A stretch of 64,000 nt of DNA from Pseudomonas mangiferae (GCF_007109405.1 NZ_VJOY01000009.1:1-64000); one strand, 5' to 3'; counted from the stretch's first letter, positions 9,294 to 27,373 are shown. Made by a program: numbers and translations. The notes: generated by a model from the letters alone, not told the origin.

Positions 9294-9683
9294 TCAGTCC
9301 TCGGCATCGTTCTGATGCTTGCGGTCTTCGGCCACGGCCCGCTCGATCAGCGCCGACAGCTCGGCGCCGCGGCGGATGCTGGCGTCATAGTGGAAATGCA
9401 GGTTCGGCACGCTGCGCAGCTTCATCGACTTGCCCAGTTGCATGCGCAGGAAACCCGCCGCGTCCTGGAGGATGTCCAGGTTCTGGGCGATGTGCTCGCG
9501 GTCGTCGTCGCGGCCCATGACGGTGATGTACACCTTGGCATGGGACAGGTCGCGGCTCACGTCGACGGCGGTAATGGTGATCAGGCCCAGACGGGGGTCC
9601 TTGATTTCACGCTGGATCAGTTGCGACAGCTCGCGCTGCATCTGATCGCCGATGCGTTGGGTACGGCTGAATTCTTTGGCCAT
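9294..9683 (-). CDS. rbfA: 30S ribosome-binding factor A
   Basis: A 129-residue KH-like protein that binds late pre-30S particles and helps 16S rRNA 5'-end maturation. Family motifs are seen at the N-terminus ([20 protein letters not shown]) and in [21 protein letters not shown]. The start MAKEFSR at 9683 gives the normal length; an in-frame start at 9707 adds 8 atypical residues. Confidence 0.96.
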   Translation of the reverse strand: MAKEFSRTQRIGDQMQRELSQLIQREIKDPRLGLITITAVDVSRDLSHAKVYITVMGRDDDREHIAQNLDILQDAAGFLRMQLGKSMKLRSVPNLHFHYDASIRRGAELSALIERAVAEDRKHQNDAED

Positions 9684-9809
9684 TTCGTCACTCGCTCCGG
9701 CCCGCACGAAAAGGGCCGGAAAAGGAAATAAGCAGAAAAGCGAACGGCAAGCCCGGGCGGAACGCTAGCGTTCGCCCGAGGCCTGCCGCCTGGTAGCGTG
9801 GAGCGTCGC

Positions 9810-12314
<2,505 letters not shown>

Positions 12315-12340
12315 CCACTTCTCTCCTCAGGCCGCGATGT

Positions 12341-13822
12341 TTACTCGAACCAATGGGCTCGGGCGGCCATGATCAGCTTGCCGGCACGCTCTTCATCCAT
12401 GCCGTCGATGTCGAGCAGGTCGTCGATGGACTGCTCTGCCAGGTCTTCGCGGTTCACCACGCCCCGCACGGCCAGTTCCACGGCCAGGTCCTTGTCCATG
12501 CCTTCCAGGGAAAGCAGGTCTTCGGCAGGCTGGGCGTCGGCCAGTTTTTCTTCGGTGGCGATGGCTTTGGTCAACAGACGATCCTTGGCGCGTGCCCGCA
12601 GCTCGTTGACGATGTCTTCGTCGAAACCGTCGATGTTGAGCATCTCTTCCATCGGTACGTAGGCGATCTCTTCCAGGCTGGTAAAGCCCTCGTCTACCAG
12701 TACCTGGGCCAACTCTTCGTCGACATCCAGCTCGTCGATGAAGCCCTGGAGAATGTCGCCAGTCTCCGCCTGTTGCTTGGCCTGGATGTCCGCCTCGGTC
12801 ATCACGTTCAGCGTCCAACCGGTCAGCTGGCTGGCCAGGCGCACGTTCTGGCCACCACGGCCGATGGCCTGGGCCAGGTTGTCTTCGCCGACCGCGATGT
12901 CCATGGCATGGGCATCCTCGTCGACGATGATCGCCGCCACTTCCGCGGGCGACATGGCATTGATGACGAACTGGGCCGGGTTGTCGTCCCACAGCACGAT
13001 GTCGACGCGCTCGCCACCCAGTTCACCGGACACGGCCTGGACCCGCGAGCCGCGCATGCCGATGCAGGCGCCCTGGGGGTCGATGCGCTTATCCTTGGAC
13101 CGCACGGCGATCTTCGCCCGTGAACCCGGGTCGCGGGAGGCAGCCATCACTTCGATGAGCTCTTCGGCGATCTCCGGGACTTCGATGCGGAACAGCTCGA
13201 TCAGCATCTGCGGCGCGGTGCGCGACAGGATCAACTGCGGGCCGCGGTTCTCGGTGCGGATTTCCTTCAGCAGGGCGCGGACGCGGGCACCGACGCGGAA
13301 GGTCTCGCGGGGGATGATGTCTTCCCGGGCCAGCAGCGCCTCGGCATTGTTGCCCAGGTCGACGATCACGCTGTCGCGGGTAACTTTCTTCACTGTGCCG
13401 GAAATGATGTCGCCCAGCCGCTCTCGGTAGGCGTCCACCACCTGGGCGCGCTCAGCCTCGCGCACCTTCTGCACGATGACCTGCTTGGCGGTCTGGGCGG
13501 CGATGCGACCGAACTCGATGGATTCGATGCGCTCCTCGACCACGTCACCGACCTTCGCACCGTCCTGCTTTTCCTGGGCCTGTTCAACGGTCAGTTGGGC
13601 GGCCGGATTCTCGAGGTCGTCCTCGTCCACCACGGTCCAGCAGCGGAAGCTGTCGTAGCTGCCGCTGTTCCGGTTGATCTGCACGCGCAGATCAACGTCG
13701 TCTTCGTAACGCTTTTTGGTAGCGGTGGCCAAGGCCAGTTCCAGCGCCTCGAAAATCACGCTGGCCGGTACGCCCTTCTCGTTGGATACCGACTCCACAA
13801 CCAGCAATACTTCTTTGCTCAT
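12341..13822 (-). CDS. nusA: Transcription termination/antitermination protein NusA
   Basis: A 493-residue RNA-polymerase-binding factor. It has an N-terminal RNAP-binding domain, an S1 domain ([21 protein letters not shown]), two KH domains ([22 protein letters not shown] and [17 protein letters not shown]) and two C-terminal acidic repeats ([22 protein letters not shown] and its partner). The start MSKEVLL at 13822 fits the family length; the frame extends 7 residues upstream. The operon is probably autoregulated, as shown for E. coli. Confidence 0.97.
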   Translation of the reverse strand: MSKEVLLVVESVSNEKGVPASVIFEALELALATATKKRYEDDVDLRVQINRNSGSYDSFRCWTVVDEDDLENPAAQLTVEQAQEKQDGAKVGDVVEERIESIEFGRIAAQTAKQVIVQKVREAERAQVVDAYRERLGDIISGTVKKVTRDSVIVDLGNNAEALLAREDIIPRETFRVGARVRALLKEIRTENRGPQLILSRTAPQMLIELFRIEVPEIAEELIEVMAASRDPGSRAKIAVRSKDKRIDPQGACIGMRGSRVQAVSGELGGERVDIVLWDDNPAQFVINAMSPAEVAAIIVDEDAHAMDIAVGEDNLAQAIGRGGQNVRLASQLTGWTLNVMTEADIQAKQQAETGDILQGFIDELDVDEELAQVLVDEGFTSLEEIAYVPMEEMLNIDGFDEDIVNELRARAKDRLLTKAIATEEKLADAQPAEDLLSLEGMDKDLAVELAVRGVVNREDLAEQSIDDLLDIDGMDEERAGKLIMAARAHWFE

Positions 13823-13869
13823 CGTACGCCTCGCCTTTCGCAATCCATTGGATCCGCGGGATCCGCGTC

Positions 13870-14328
13870 TCAGTCAAAACGGGGAATGATGTTGGCTTTG
13901 TCGATCGAGTCGATCGGCAACAGGTACTCGTGGTCTTCCATCAGGATCACCACGTCCTGCTCCTCCACCCCGCGGAGAAGGCCCTGGAAATTGCGCCGCC
14001 CTTCGTAAGGCGCCCGCAGCTTGATCTTCACTTGCTCACCGATATGGCGAACGAACTGATCGAGCGTGAACAATGGCCGATCCATGCCCGGCGACGACAC
14101 CTCCAGGGTGTACTCGCTGCTGATCGGATCTTCCACGTCCAGCACGCCACTGACCTGGCGGCTGACTTTCTCGCAGTCCTCCACCAGGATTCCGTTGGCA
14201 TGATCGATATAGACGCGAAGCAGCGAATGCCGCCCTTGAGACAGGAACTCGACGCCCCAGCATTCGTAGCCAAGGGCCTCGACCACTGGGGCCAGCAAGG
14301 CCTGCAACTGTTCTAGCTTGCTCGACAC
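13870..14328 (-). CDS. rimP: Ribosome maturation factor RimP
   Basis: A 152-residue assembly factor for the 30S subunit. It shows the RimP N-domain ([24 protein letters not shown]) and the conserved [18 protein letters not shown] link to the SH3-like C-domain. It is the first gene of the rimP-nusA-infB operon and lies behind two terminators that follow the initiator tRNA. Confidence 0.97.
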   Translation of the reverse strand: MSSKLEQLQALLAPVVEALGYECWGVEFLSQGRHSLLRVYIDHANGILVEDCEKVSRQVSGVLDVEDPISSEYTLEVSSPGMDRPLFTLDQFVRHIGEQVKIKLRAPYEGRRNFQGLLRGVEEQDVVILMEDHEYLLPIDSIDKANIIPRFD

Positions 14329-14356
14329 CTGGGACCCCCTCGCGTATGCCGTACAA

Positions 14357-14380
14357 ATAAAAAATGGGCGAAACGCCCAT
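14357..14380 (-). terminator. Second terminator before rimP
   Basis: ATGGGCG (14364-14370) pairs with CGCCCAT (14374-14380) across a 3-base loop and is followed on the minus strand by a T-rich run. It lies only 29 bases upstream of rimP, a position suited to attenuation of the nusA operon as well as simple termination. Confidence 0.75.
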
Positions 14381-14425
14381 CATCAATGCCAATCGACAGA
14401 CGTCGTCGGCGACTGTCCAGCCAGC

Positions 14426-14447
14426 AAAAAGCCCCTAATAAGGGGCT
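14426..14447 (-). terminator. Terminator after the initiator tRNA
   Basis: AGCCCCT/AGGGGCT (14430-14436 with 14441-14447) is followed on the minus strand by five T. It lies 11 bases after the tRNA(fMet) 3' end. Confidence 0.85.
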
Positions 14448-14457
14448 CCGCTAAAAC

Positions 14458-14534
<77 letters not shown>

Positions 14535-14597
14535 TCAAAGCTGGAGCGGAAGTATACGGCCAGCCCATCCAAGGGGTCAACCGAACGCTTCCTGAAG

Positions 14598-14625
14598 AAG
14601 AAGGCCCGCTAATGCGGGCCTTCTT
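14598..14625 (-). terminator. Terminator between the two tRNA genes
   Basis: A perfect 12-bp stem (AAGAAGGCCCGC / GCGGGCCTTCTT) with a 4-base loop follows tRNA-Leu on the minus strand. Confidence 0.8.
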
Positions 14626-14628
14626 GTA

Positions 14629-14714
14629 TGGTACCGAGGAGGGGACTCGAACCCCTACAGCCTATGGCCACTACCACCTCAAGGTAGCGTGTCTACCAAT
14701 TCCACCACCTCGGC
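14629..14714 (-). tRNA. tRNA-Leu (GAG)
   Basis: An 86-base class II tRNA with a long variable arm, anticodon loop CTTGAGG (GAG), T-arm GGTTCGAGTCC and encoded CCA. It sits 13 bases behind secG, the usual arrangement in Pseudomonas. Confidence 0.96.
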
Positions 14715-14727
14715 AAAACTTGCTCTT

Positions 14728-15129
14728 TTACTTCTGCTCCGCAGGCGCTTGCGCCGGAGCATCCTGAGGAACATCACCTGCCTTGTCCGCAGGCTTCTGC
14801 TCTTCGAGAACAGGCACATCACTTGCTGCCGGCTTGGGCTGCTGGACCTCGATTGCGGCGGGGTCTGGCAAACCAACCTGGCTCATCGCGCTAGATTTCT
14901 CTTTAGCGAGGTAGCCTAAACCCAAGCTGGTCAAGAAAAAAACCGTGGCGAGTATAGCAGTAAAACGACTCAGGAAGGTAGAGGAACCTTGGCTTCCGAA
15001 GACAGTGGCCGAAGCGCCCGAACCGAACGAGGCCCCTGCGTCCGCACCTTTCCCCTGCTGCAGCAAAACCAGGGCAACGACCCCGATGGCAACCAGCAAG
15101 TGGACTACGATAATGACGGTTTCCAGCAT
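14728..15129 (-). CDS. secG: Preprotein translocase subunit SecG
   Basis: A 133-residue inner-membrane subunit of the SecYEG channel. It has two transmembrane helices (residues ~2-22 and ~53-73) around the conserved cytosolic loop [20 protein letters not shown]. The C-terminus is an Ala/Pro/Glu-rich tail, long as is usual in pseudomonads. The start MLETVII at 15129 lies 2 bases before the tpiA stop, so the genes are translationally close. Confidence 0.96.
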   Translation of the reverse strand: MLETVIIVVHLLVAIGVVALVLLQQGKGADAGASFGSGASATVFGSQGSSTFLSRFTAILATVFFLTSLGLGYLAKEKSSAMSQVGLPDPAAIEVQQPKPAASDVPVLEEQKPADKAGDVPQDAPAQAPAEQK

Positions 15130-15130
15130 C

Positions 15131-15886
15131 TCAACACCCTGCAGCGCGACAGATCGCACCGAAATCATCTGCGTTCAGAGAGGCACCACCAATCAGCCCC
15201 CCATCGATATCTGGCATACCGAACAGCTCCGCGGCGCTGGACGGCTTGACACTACCGCCGTACAGGATCCGCATAGCGCCCGCCACACTTTGGCTCTTCG
15301 ACGCAAGCTGCGCACGAATGGCCGCATGTACTTCCTGGGCCTGCTCTGCCGTAGCGGAGAGCCCGGACCCAATAGCCCACACCGGCTCGTAAGCGATCAC
15401 GGCGCGGGCAAAATTCTCGACACCCACTTCATCGAGCACTCGCTCGACCTGGCGACCGACGACGGCCAGGGTCTCGCCAGCTTCACGCTCCTGCAGGGTT
15501 TCGCCGACACACAACACCGGCACCAGCCCCCCTTGCAAGGCCGCGGCAAACTTACCCGCGACAACGGCATCAGATTCCCCCAACAGGGAACGACGCTCGG
15601 AGTGCCCTACCAGCACCCACCTGCACTGCATGTCCGCCAACTGGCTGGCCGACACCTCACCCGTGCGCGCTGCCTGCCCCGCCTCGACGGAACAATCCTG
15701 GGCACCCACTTCGACCCGTGAACCCCGGAGCCCCGCCTCGACTGCTGCGAGATGAACGAAGGACGGCATCACTGCCACTTCTACCGCATCCGACAGCTGC
15801 AATTGGCGAAGGCCTTCGACGAGCTCAGCGACGCTGGCGCAGGTACCGTGCATTTTCCAGTTACCGGCAACCAAGGGGCGACGCAT
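15131..15886 (-). CDS. tpiA: Triosephosphate isomerase
   Basis: A 251-residue TIM barrel interconverting DHAP and glyceraldehyde-3-phosphate. It starts [14 protein letters not shown] (Asn/Lys of the active site), has the electrophilic His in LVGHSERR and the catalytic Glu in [11 protein letters not shown], followed by the phosphate loop LYGGSVK. It sits between glmM and secG. Confidence 0.98.
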   Translation of the reverse strand: MRRPLVAGNWKMHGTCASVAELVEGLRQLQLSDAVEVAVMPSFVHLAAVEAGLRGSRVEVGAQDCSVEAGQAARTGEVSASQLADMQCRWVLVGHSERRSLLGESDAVVAGKFAAALQGGLVPVLCVGETLQEREAGETLAVVGRQVERVLDEVGVENFARAVIAYEPVWAIGSGLSATAEQAQEVHAAIRAQLASKSQSVAGAMRILYGGSVKPSSAAELFGMPDIDGGLIGGASLNADDFGAICRAAGC

Positions 15887-15951
15887 GGGATACCTCGTCG
15901 ATCAAAGTGGGCGCAGATATTACCCAAGGGCCTGAGGACTGGCAAGCCAAA

Positions 15952-17289
15952 TCAAGCACATACCTCAGTCACGACCTTGGCCAGCTCTTCGGCGTACCCG
16001 CGCACCTGGGTCTCGTCATCGCCTTCCACCATCACCCGCACCAACGGCTCGGTGCCGGACTTGCGCAGCAGGACGCGACCGCGGCCAGCCATATGGGCAT
16101 TCACCCGCTCGCAGGCGTCCTGGACGGCCGGATGGGACACGGGATCCCGGCCCCCGGCAAAGCGCACATTGACCAGTACCTGAGGGCACTTGCGCATGCC
16201 TTGGCGCGCCTCGGCGAGGCTCTGGCCTCGGCGTTTCAGCGCCATCAGCACCTGCAGTGCCGCGATGATCGCGTCACCGGTGGTGGTGTATTGGCAGCAG
16301 ACGATATGCCCGGAATTCTCCCCACCCAGCTGCCAGCCTCGGGAAGCCAGCTCGGACATGACGTAACGGTCCCCGACCCGGGCGCGGACGAAGGGAATGT
16401 CCAGCTCCTGGAGGGCGAGTTCGAGCCCCAGGTTGCTCATCAGCGTACCGACCACGCCGCCCTTCAGGAGGCCCTGCTCCTGCAGATCCCGGGCAATCAG
16501 GAAAAGCAGCTCGTCGCCATCCACCACCGCGCCGGTATGGTCGACCATCAGCACCCGATCGCCATCGCCATCGAACGCGATGCCTAGGTCAGCCTGCTGG
16601 GCGATGACCTCCGCCTGCAGGCTTTCCACATGGGTAGAGCCACACTCATCGTTGATGTTGAGCCCGTTAGGCTGGGCGGCCAGCACGGACACCTGGGCAC
16701 CCAGCTCACGGAAGACGTTGGGCGCTACCTTGTAGGTCGCGCCGTGGGCGCAATCCACCACCAGCTTCAGCCCGGCGAAGCTAGTACTCGACGGCACGCT
16801 GCTCTTGCAGAACTCGATGTAGCGGCCCGCAGCATCGTTGATCCGCGACACTTTGCCCAGTTGCGCGGACTCCACCACCGTCATGGACTGGTCGAGTAGC
16901 TCCTCGATCATCAGTTCCACTTCGTCCGGGAGCTTGGTGCCCTGGCCCGAGAAGAACTTGATGCCATTGTCGTAGTGAGGATTATGGGACGCGCTGATGA
17001 CGATCCCCGCCTCGGCGTGGAAGGTGCGCGTGAGGTAAGCGATCGCCGGGGTCGGCATCGGGCCCAGCAACATGACATCCGCACCGGCAGCGGAGAGGCC
17101 TGCCTCCAGCGCGGACTCGAACATGTAACCGGAGATACGCGTGTCCTTGCCGACCAGGATGCGGCACTTGCCCTGCTTGCGGAACGCCATACCGGCGGCC
17201 CAGCCAAGCTTCAGCATGAAATCGGGGGTAATGGGAAACTGACCGACCTGACCGCGGATGCCGTCGGTACCGAAATACTTCCTACTCAT
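15952..17289 (-). CDS. glmM: Phosphoglucosamine mutase
   Basis: A 445-residue enzyme converting glucosamine-6-P to glucosamine-1-P for peptidoglycan and LPS precursors. It has the phosphoserine loop [16 protein letters not shown], the metal site DGDGDR, the sugar loop GGENSGH and the C-terminal phosphate-binding motif [12 protein letters not shown]. It begins 10 bases after the folP stop. Confidence 0.98.
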   Translation of the reverse strand: MSRKYFGTDGIRGQVGQFPITPDFMLKLGWAAGMAFRKQGKCRILVGKDTRISGYMFESALEAGLSAAGADVMLLGPMPTPAIAYLTRTFHAEAGIVISASHNPHYDNGIKFFSGQGTKLPDEVELMIEELLDQSMTVVESAQLGKVSRINDAAGRYIEFCKSSVPSSTSFAGLKLVVDCAHGATYKVAPNVFRELGAQVSVLAAQPNGLNINDECGSTHVESLQAEVIAQQADLGIAFDGDGDRVLMVDHTGAVVDGDELLFLIARDLQEQGLLKGGVVGTLMSNLGLELALQELDIPFVRARVGDRYVMSELASRGWQLGGENSGHIVCCQYTTTGDAIIAALQVLMALKRRGQSLAEARQGMRKCPQVLVNVRFAGGRDPVSHPAVQDACERVNAHMAGRGRVLLRKSGTEPLVRVMVEGDDETQVRGYAEELAKVVTEVCA

Positions 17290-17299
17290 AGCAGACCTT

Positions 17300-18151
17300 C
17301 TATTTCGCCGTCTCGACCGCGGCGATCATTCGAACCACATCGACTGTTTCGGCCACGTCATGCACGCGCAGGATACGGGCCCCTTTGGTAATGGCCAACG
17401 CGGCCAGTGCCAGGCTGCCGGAAAGACGCTCATTCACGTCGCGCTGCAGCACCTGGCCGATCATGCTCTTGCGGGAAACGCCGACCAACAAGGGTCGACC
17501 GAAGGCCAGCAACTCGGGCATATGCCTGAACAGGCCGAGATTATGCTCCAGGTTCTTGGCGAAGCCGAAACCCGGATCGAGGATTATACGCTCGACGGGC
17601 ACGCCTGCCGATGCACACGCCTCGACGCGCTCGGCGAGAAAGGCACGAACCTCGCCCAGCAAGTCATCGTAATGGGGATTCTGCTGCATGGTCCCGGGCT
17701 CGTCGCGCATATGCATCAGGCAAACCGGAAGCGCGCTCTGCGCCGCCGCCTCCAGCGCGCCGGGCCGTCGCAATGCACGAACATCGTTGATCAGGCCGGC
17801 GCCCAGGCGAGCGGTTTCACGCATGACTTCCGGCGTGGAGGTATCCACCGAAACGATCACGTCCAAACGGCTGGCGATCGCCTCGACCACGGGCGCCACA
17901 CGCTCCAGTTCCTGCTGGGGGGTGACCGGTTGCGCGCCGGGGCGCGTGGACTCCCCCCCTACATCGACGAGCGACGCCCCCGCCGCCCACATGGCCTCTG
18001 CATGGCGCAGCGCAGCGTCGCACGCCGCGAAGCGACCGCCATCGGAGAAGGAATCCGGGGTGACATTGAGAATACCCATGACATGGGTATGGGATAAATC
18101 AAGAACCCGGTTGCCGCAAGGCAACCGGGTCTGGTCAGGAAGGCAGGACAT
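17300..18151 (-). CDS. folP: Dihydropteroate synthase
   Basis: A 283-residue TIM barrel of folate synthesis, the sulfonamide target. It has the pterin-phosphate loop [15 protein letters not shown] near residue 25, then [39 protein letters not shown] and GVSRKSMIG. The start at 18151 gives the family length; the frame continues 43 residues further upstream into ftsH. Two perfect hairpins lie inside its first ~27 codons. Confidence 0.96.
   Translation of the reverse strand: MSCLPDQTRLPCGNRVLDLSHTHVMGILNVTPDSFSDGGRFAACDAALRHAEAMWAAGASLVDVGGESTRPGAQPVTPQQELERVAPVVEAIASRLDVIVSVDTSTPEVMRETARLGAGLINDVRALRRPGALEAAAQSALPVCLMHMRDEPGTMQQNPHYDDLLGEVRAFLAERVEACASAGVPVERIILDPGFGFAKNLEHNLGLFRHMPELLAFGRPLLVGVSRKSMIGQVLQRDVNERLSGSLALAALAITKGARILRVHDVAETVDVVRMIAAVETAK
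18072..18130 (-). promoter_or_regulatory. Tandem hairpins in the folP 5' coding region
   Basis: ACCCGGTTGCC (18105-18115) pairs perfectly with GGCAACCGGGT (18120-18130), and ATACCCAT (18072-18079) with ATGGGTAT (18083-18090). Both fold in the mRNA shortly after the ftsH stop and within the first codons of folP. They could reduce read-through from ftsH or limit folP translation. Confidence 0.5.
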
Positions 18152-18158
18152 CCCGGAT

Positions 18159-20084
<1,926 letters not shown>

Positions 20085-20217
20085 TTAGCTACCCTCTGAA
20101 GCAGACCCCGTCCCGGAACGTGCTTCGCATACGGCTGGTTGAATACCGGCCTAACTTACTACACAAGCCCCTGCCCCTGGCAGGCGCCGTCTGTAACCCT
20201 TTGCTACCCTTGTGACT

Positions 20218-20853
20218 TCATTCCTGCAGTGTAGCCCCGCGGAATCCGCGTGCGAGCAGGTACTGCTCCCGGGAGCGATCCCGCGACGACTGGGGCTTGC
20301 GCATCAGCACCTTGTCGTACTGCTCGCGGACCAGCTTGTGGTACTCGTCGAAGCCTTCGCCCTGGAAGATCTTGATCAGGAAATCGCCACCGGGCTTCAA
20401 CACCCGACCCGCAAGATCCAGCGCCAGTTCACACAGATACATGGCGCGCGGCTGATCGGCCGATTTCACCCCACTCATATTGGGGGCCATGTCGGAAATC
20501 ACAAGGTCTACCGGCTTGTCGCCGATGGCCGCCAGAATCTGCTCGAACACCGCATCCTCGGTGAAATCGCCCTGGATGAAGGTCACGTCTGGAATGCTGT
20601 CCATCGGCAGGATGTCGGACGCGATCAAACGCCCCTTGTCGCCGATCAGACGGCTGGTCACCTGGGACCAGCCGCCCGGCGCGGACCCCAGGTCCACCAC
20701 GGTCATCCCGGGGCGCAGGATGCGATCCCGCTCCTGAAGCTCCAGCAGCTTGTAGCTGGCGCGCGAGCGGTAACCGTCCTTCTGCGCCATTTTGACGTAG
20801 GGGTCATCGAAATGTTCTTTCAGCCATCGCGGGCTGGTCTTGGAACGGGCCAC
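20218..20853 (-). CDS. rlmE: 23S rRNA (uridine-2552-2'-O)-methyltransferase
   Basis: A 211-residue FtsJ/RrmJ-type enzyme that 2'-O-methylates U2552 in the ribosomal A loop. It has the SAM site [14 protein letters not shown] and catalytic-tetrad positions in the [19 protein letters not shown] and LIKIFQGEG motifs. A GTG start at 20853 (VARSKTS) with GAGG five bases upstream gives the normal length. It is divergent from yhbY and upstream of ftsH, as in E. coli. Confidence 0.95.
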   Translation of the reverse strand: MARSKTSPRWLKEHFDDPYVKMAQKDGYRSRASYKLLELQERDRILRPGMTVVDLGSAPGGWSQVTSRLIGDKGRLIASDILPMDSIPDVTFIQGDFTEDAVFEQILAAIGDKPVDLVISDMAPNMSGVKSADQPRAMYLCELALDLAGRVLKPGGDFLIKIFQGEGFDEYHKLVREQYDKVLMRKPQSSRDRSREQYLLARGFRGATLQE

Positions 20854-20950
20854 AGGTACCTCGGATAACGGTCGGGATTGGCTGGGCGCGGCTTGAAACG
20901 CCGAGTAAACTACGCCACTTTTTTCAAACGGATCGGACAGGGGTCGGATT

Positions 20951-21265
20951 ATGGCGCTCAATCAAGAGCAGAAGAAGCAGTACAAATCTATCGGCCACCA
21001 CCTGAAGCCCGTATTGATCGTGGCCGAGAACGGCCTGACCGAGGGGGTGCTGGCCGAACTGGATCGTGCGCTGAACGACCACGAGCTGATCAAGGTGCAG
21101 TTCCGCGTGACCGAACGGGACGATCGCCGCGCCCTGATCGAGGCGCTCTGCAACAGCGCTCGCTGCGAACTGATCCAGACCATCGGCAAGATGGCCCTGG
21201 TGTATCGCAAGAACCCCAAGCCGAACAAGAATCTGTCTAACATCAGCCGCTTCAGCGGGCTTTGA
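20951..21265 (+). CDS. yhbY: CRM-domain RNA-binding protein YhbY
   Basis: A 104-residue single CRM-domain protein ([26 protein letters not shown], then HELIKVQF). Relatives bind pre-50S ribosomal particles. It is divergent from rlmE. Its 3' end overlaps the DUF4149 gene by 14 bases, leaving no room for a terminator between these converging genes. Confidence 0.93.
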   Translation: MALNQEQKKQYKSIGHHLKPVLIVAENGLTEGVLAELDRALNDHELIKVQFRVTERDDRRALIEALCNSARCELIQTIGKMALVYRKNPKPNKNLSNISRFSGL

Positions 21266-21719
21266 TGCCTTCGGCCCCGGTCCGCGCCGAACCCGGCTCG
21301 GCACCGGGCGTCTCGCGGATCGCCAGCAGCGCACCGGCGAACGCCGCCACCAGATAGCAGAAGCGGGTCGCGTATTCGGCGCCCGGAAGCACCTGCCGCA
21401 CGGCGAAGAACACCAACACGGCCGCCAGGCAGATCATCACCAGTTGCCCGCGGGAATCCTGCCACAGGGCGCGTCGTCCCCCGAGCAGTACCAGCAGGCC
21501 GCCCTGCACCACGGCACAGGCACCGGCGAACGCCATCAGCAGCGGCCGCAGACCGCCAGCGATATCGTCCACCAGCAACGATGCCAGGCCGAAGCGCTCC
21601 AACCCCGGCAGCACGACGAAGTGCAGCAACCAGAGGCCGCCGACCCAGAACACCAGGGCCAGCCGCCAGGCGCATGCCACCAGGGATGGGCGGCAGTCAG
21701 ATGTGACGGACTTCGACAA
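21252..21719 (-). CDS. DUF4149 membrane protein
   Basis: A 155-residue protein with four predicted transmembrane helices (residues ~15-35, ~48-75, ~88-108 and ~115-133) and the family motif [20 protein letters not shown]. Function is unknown. The frame opens with a TTG at 21719, 23 bases inside the greA 3' end, so it is probably translated from the greA message; the start is not firmly fixed. It converges on yhbY. Confidence 0.75.
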   Translation of the reverse strand: MSKSVTSDCRPSLVACAWRLALVFWVGGLWLLHFVVLPGLERFGLASLLVDDIAGGLRPLLMAFAGACAVVQGGLLVLLGGRRALWQDSRGQLVMICLAAVLVFFAVRQVLPGAEYATRFCYLVAAFAGALLAIRETPGAEPGSARTGAEGIKAR

Positions 21720-22169
21720 TCTCGTACTCGACCAGTCCGCTGGGGGTCTTCACCGGCACCACGTCACCCTCTTCCTTGCCGATCAGGGCACGGGCGATGG
21801 GCGAATTGACGGATAGCTTGCCTCGCTTGATATCGGCCTCGTCGTCACCAACGATCTGGTAGGTCACGCTTTCGTCGGTCTCGACGTTGGCGATCTCCAC
21901 GGTGGTGCCGAAGATCACTTTCCCCGTATGAGGGATGCTGGTGACGTCGATGATCTGGGCGTTCTGCAGACGACCCTCGATGTCGCGGATACGCGCCTCG
22001 ACCATCCCCTGCTGCTCGCGCGCGGCGTGGTATTCGGCGTTTTCCTTGAGGTCGCCCAATTCACGTGCGGTGCCGATGTCCTGGCTCAACTTGGGCCGGA
22101 CCACCTTGGTCAGATGAGCGTGTTCTTCCTCGAGGGCGCGGGCGCCCTGGACGGTCATGGGGTATTTAG

Positions 22170-22173
<4 letters not shown>
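21697..22173 (-). CDS. greA: Transcription elongation factor GreA
   Basis: A 158-residue factor that rescues backtracked RNA polymerase by stimulating transcript cleavage. The N-terminal coiled coil carries the tip acids ([16 protein letters not shown]), and the C-terminal FKBP-like domain ends [16 protein letters not shown]. Its ATG overlaps the carB stop by 4 bases (ATGA), showing translational coupling to carB. Confidence 0.97.
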
Positions 22174-25391
<3,218 letters not shown>

Positions 25392-25418
25392 GGGACTCTC
25401 GTTGCGATATCGGACGTG

Positions 25419-26069
25419 TCAGGAAAGGGTGGCGGTCGCCAGCTTGACGCCAAAGCCGACGAACAGCGCCCCGACGCCGGTGGTGGCCCCGGCGGTCAGG
25501 CGACGGCGCCGGCGGAACCACTCCGCCAGGCGCGCGCCGGTGAAAATCAGGAAGCTCAGGTATAAGGCACTCACGACTTCGAGGATGCTCCCCAGCACCA
25601 GGAACGACAGGCCCGTGTGCGCATAGGCCGGGTCGACGAACTGAATGAAGAAGGAGATGAAGAACAGAATCGCCTTGGGGTTCGACAGGCTGAGCAGCAG
25701 CGCCTTGCGGAACGGCTGGTGGATGTCGTCGCGCGTGACGCTCGCCGTCTCCGGTTGCGGGTTCCGCAGGTTGTGCCAGGCGCCGCGGAGCATGCCGATG
25801 CCCAGGTAGAACAGGTAGGCCGCCCCCAGGTACTTGAGCCCGACGAACAGCATCGGCTCGGCCTTGAGCAGCGAGGCGATGCCCAGGGCGGACAGCAGCA
25901 TCAGCACCGCGTCGCCGAGGAAGACCCCGCAGGCGGCGCGATAGCCGGGCACCACGCCGCGCTGGGCGGCGGTGGCCAGGACGAACAGCGAATTCGGCCC
26001 CGGCAGCAGCACCACGAACAGCACACCCAGGACATAGGTCCAGAGGTCGACTACACCTACGCTCGTCAT
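25419..26069 (-). CDS. LysE-family amino-acid exporter (LeuE-like)
   Basis: A 216-residue, six-helix inner-membrane exporter. The LysE signature is LLPGPNSLFVLATAAQRG, and the conserved SLSNPKAILFFISFF is also present. A 216-codon reading frame between carA and carB is a known feature of P. aeruginosa and P. stutzeri. An AGGTGG ribosome-binding site right behind the carA stop fixes the start at 26069. The cargo is not known; leucine or another neutral amino acid is plausible from the LeuE subgroup. Confidence 0.9.
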   Translation of the reverse strand: MTSVGVVDLWTYVLGVLFVVLLPGPNSLFVLATAAQRGVVPGYRAACGVFLGDAVLMLLSALGIASLLKAEPMLFVGLKYLGAAYLFYLGIGMLRGAWHNLRNPQPETASVTRDDIHQPFRKALLLSLSNPKAILFFISFFIQFVDPAYAHTGLSFLVLGSILEVVSALYLSFLIFTGARLAEWFRRRRRLTAGATTGVGALFVGFGVKLATATLS

Positions 26070-26079
26070 CGACGCCACC

Positions 26080-27216
26080 TCAGCGGCGCGCGGCCATCGC
26101 CGCGATGAACCGGTCGAACAACGGGGCGACGTCGTGAGGGCCCGGACTGGCCTCGGGGTGGCCCTGGAAGCTGAAGGCCGCCTTGTCGGTGCGCTCAATG
26201 CCTTGCAGGGTGCCATCGAACAGCGACTTGTGGGTGGCGCGGACATTCGCCGGCAGGCTCGCCTCGTCTACCGCGAAGCCATGGTTCTGGCTGGTGATCA
26301 TCACCACGCCGGTCTGCAGGTCCTGCACCGGATGGTTGGCGCCGTGGTGGCCGTTGGGCATCTTCACCGTCTTGGCGCCCGAGGCCAGGGCCAGCAGCTG
26401 GTGGCCGAGGCAGATGCCGAAGACCGGCACCTCGGTTTCCAGCACCTGCTGGATCGCCTCGATGGCGTAGTCGCACGGCTCCGGGTCCCCCGGGCCGTTG
26501 GCCAGGAACACCCCATCCGGGTTCAGCGCCAGGACTTCGCTGGCAGGGGCCTGGGCCGGCAGCACGGTGATCCGGCAACCGCGCGCCACCAGCATGCGCA
26601 GGATGTTGGTTTTCACGCCGTAGTCGTAGGCCACCACGTGGTAGGGCAACTGCTCGGCGGGGATTTCCGGGTGGCTGTCGCTCGCCAGGTCCCAGACGCT
26701 GGACCGCCACTCGTAGCGATCCTTGACGCTGACCACCTTCGCCAGGTCCATCCCCTTGAGGCCGGGGAAGCCTCGCGCCAACTCCAGGGCACGCGCCTCG
26801 GTGGCGTCTTCGCCAGCGAGGATGCAGCCATTCTGGGCGCCTTTCTCGCGCAGGATGCGGGTCAGTCGGCGGGTATCGATACCGGCGATGGCGACGGTAC
26901 CGTTGGCCTTCAGATAATCAGGGAGGGACTGCTTGTTGCGCCAGTTGCTGGCAAGCAGCGGCAGGTCGCGGATCACCAGGCCGGCGGCCCATACTTGGCG
27001 GGCCTCGGCGTCTTCCGGCGTGGTGCCGGTGTTGCCGATGTGGGGGTAGGTCAGGGTGACGATCTGCTGGGCGTAGGAAGGATCGGTGAGGATTTCCTGG
27101 TAGCCGGTCATGGCGGTGTTGAACACCACCTCGCCAACGGTATGACCGTCGGCTCCAATGGCTTCGCCGCGAAAAATGCTGCCATCGGCAAGGGCGAGTA
27201 TGGCTGGCTTGGTCAA
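26080..27216 (-). CDS. carA: Carbamoyl-phosphate synthase small subunit
   Basis: A 378-residue glutaminase subunit. The class I amidotransferase domain has the nucleophile Cys in [14 protein letters not shown] and the His/Glu pair in [11 protein letters not shown]. The start is a TTG at 27216 preceded by a perfect GGAGG at 7 bases, giving [12 protein letters not shown] at the N-terminus. The frame runs 7 codons upstream, but without such a site. A terminator hairpin lies only 44 bases upstream. Confidence 0.97.
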   Translation of the reverse strand: MTKPAILALADGSIFRGEAIGADGHTVGEVVFNTAMTGYQEILTDPSYAQQIVTLTYPHIGNTGTTPEDAEARQVWAAGLVIRDLPLLASNWRNKQSLPDYLKANGTVAIAGIDTRRLTRILREKGAQNGCILAGEDATEARALELARGFPGLKGMDLAKVVSVKDRYEWRSSVWDLASDSHPEIPAEQLPYHVVAYDYGVKTNILRMLVARGCRITVLPAQAPASEVLALNPDGVFLANGPGDPEPCDYAIEAIQQVLETEVPVFGICLGHQLLALASGAKTVKMPNGHHGANHPVQDLQTGVVMITSQNHGFAVDEASLPANVRATHKSLFDGTLQGIERTDKAAFSFQGHPEASPGPHDVAPLFDRFIAAMAARR

Positions 27217-27259
27217 GCAGGACCTCCCGTAGATCAAGGCTGAAGCAAACGCAGGTTGT

Positions 27260-27300
27260 AAAAAAGCGGGATGACGTTCGAACCGTCACCCCGCTTTTTT
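27260..27300 (-). terminator. Terminator between dapB and carA, possible carA attenuator
   Basis: An 11-bp outer stem (AAAAAAGCGGG with CCCGCTTTTTT) continues into TGACG/CGTCA after one mismatch, and T runs flank both sides. It can end dapB transcripts. Because a promoter-like element lies upstream of it and carA starts 44 bases downstream, it could also attenuate carA. Confidence 0.85.
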
Positions 27301-27344
27301 ATTAGGCCATTCTGCGTAACTTTTAGTGGACACACTAAAGCTGC

Positions 27345-27373
27345 ATCATACAGGAACGGAACTTTACGGTCCA
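27345..27373 (-). promoter_or_regulatory. Candidate carA promoter
   Basis: On the minus strand TGGACC (27368-27373) and TATGAT (27345-27350) are 17 bases apart. A 7-bp dyad TTTAGTG/CACTAAA lies at the expected transcript start (27322-27339), followed by the terminator-like hairpin. Confidence 0.45.
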
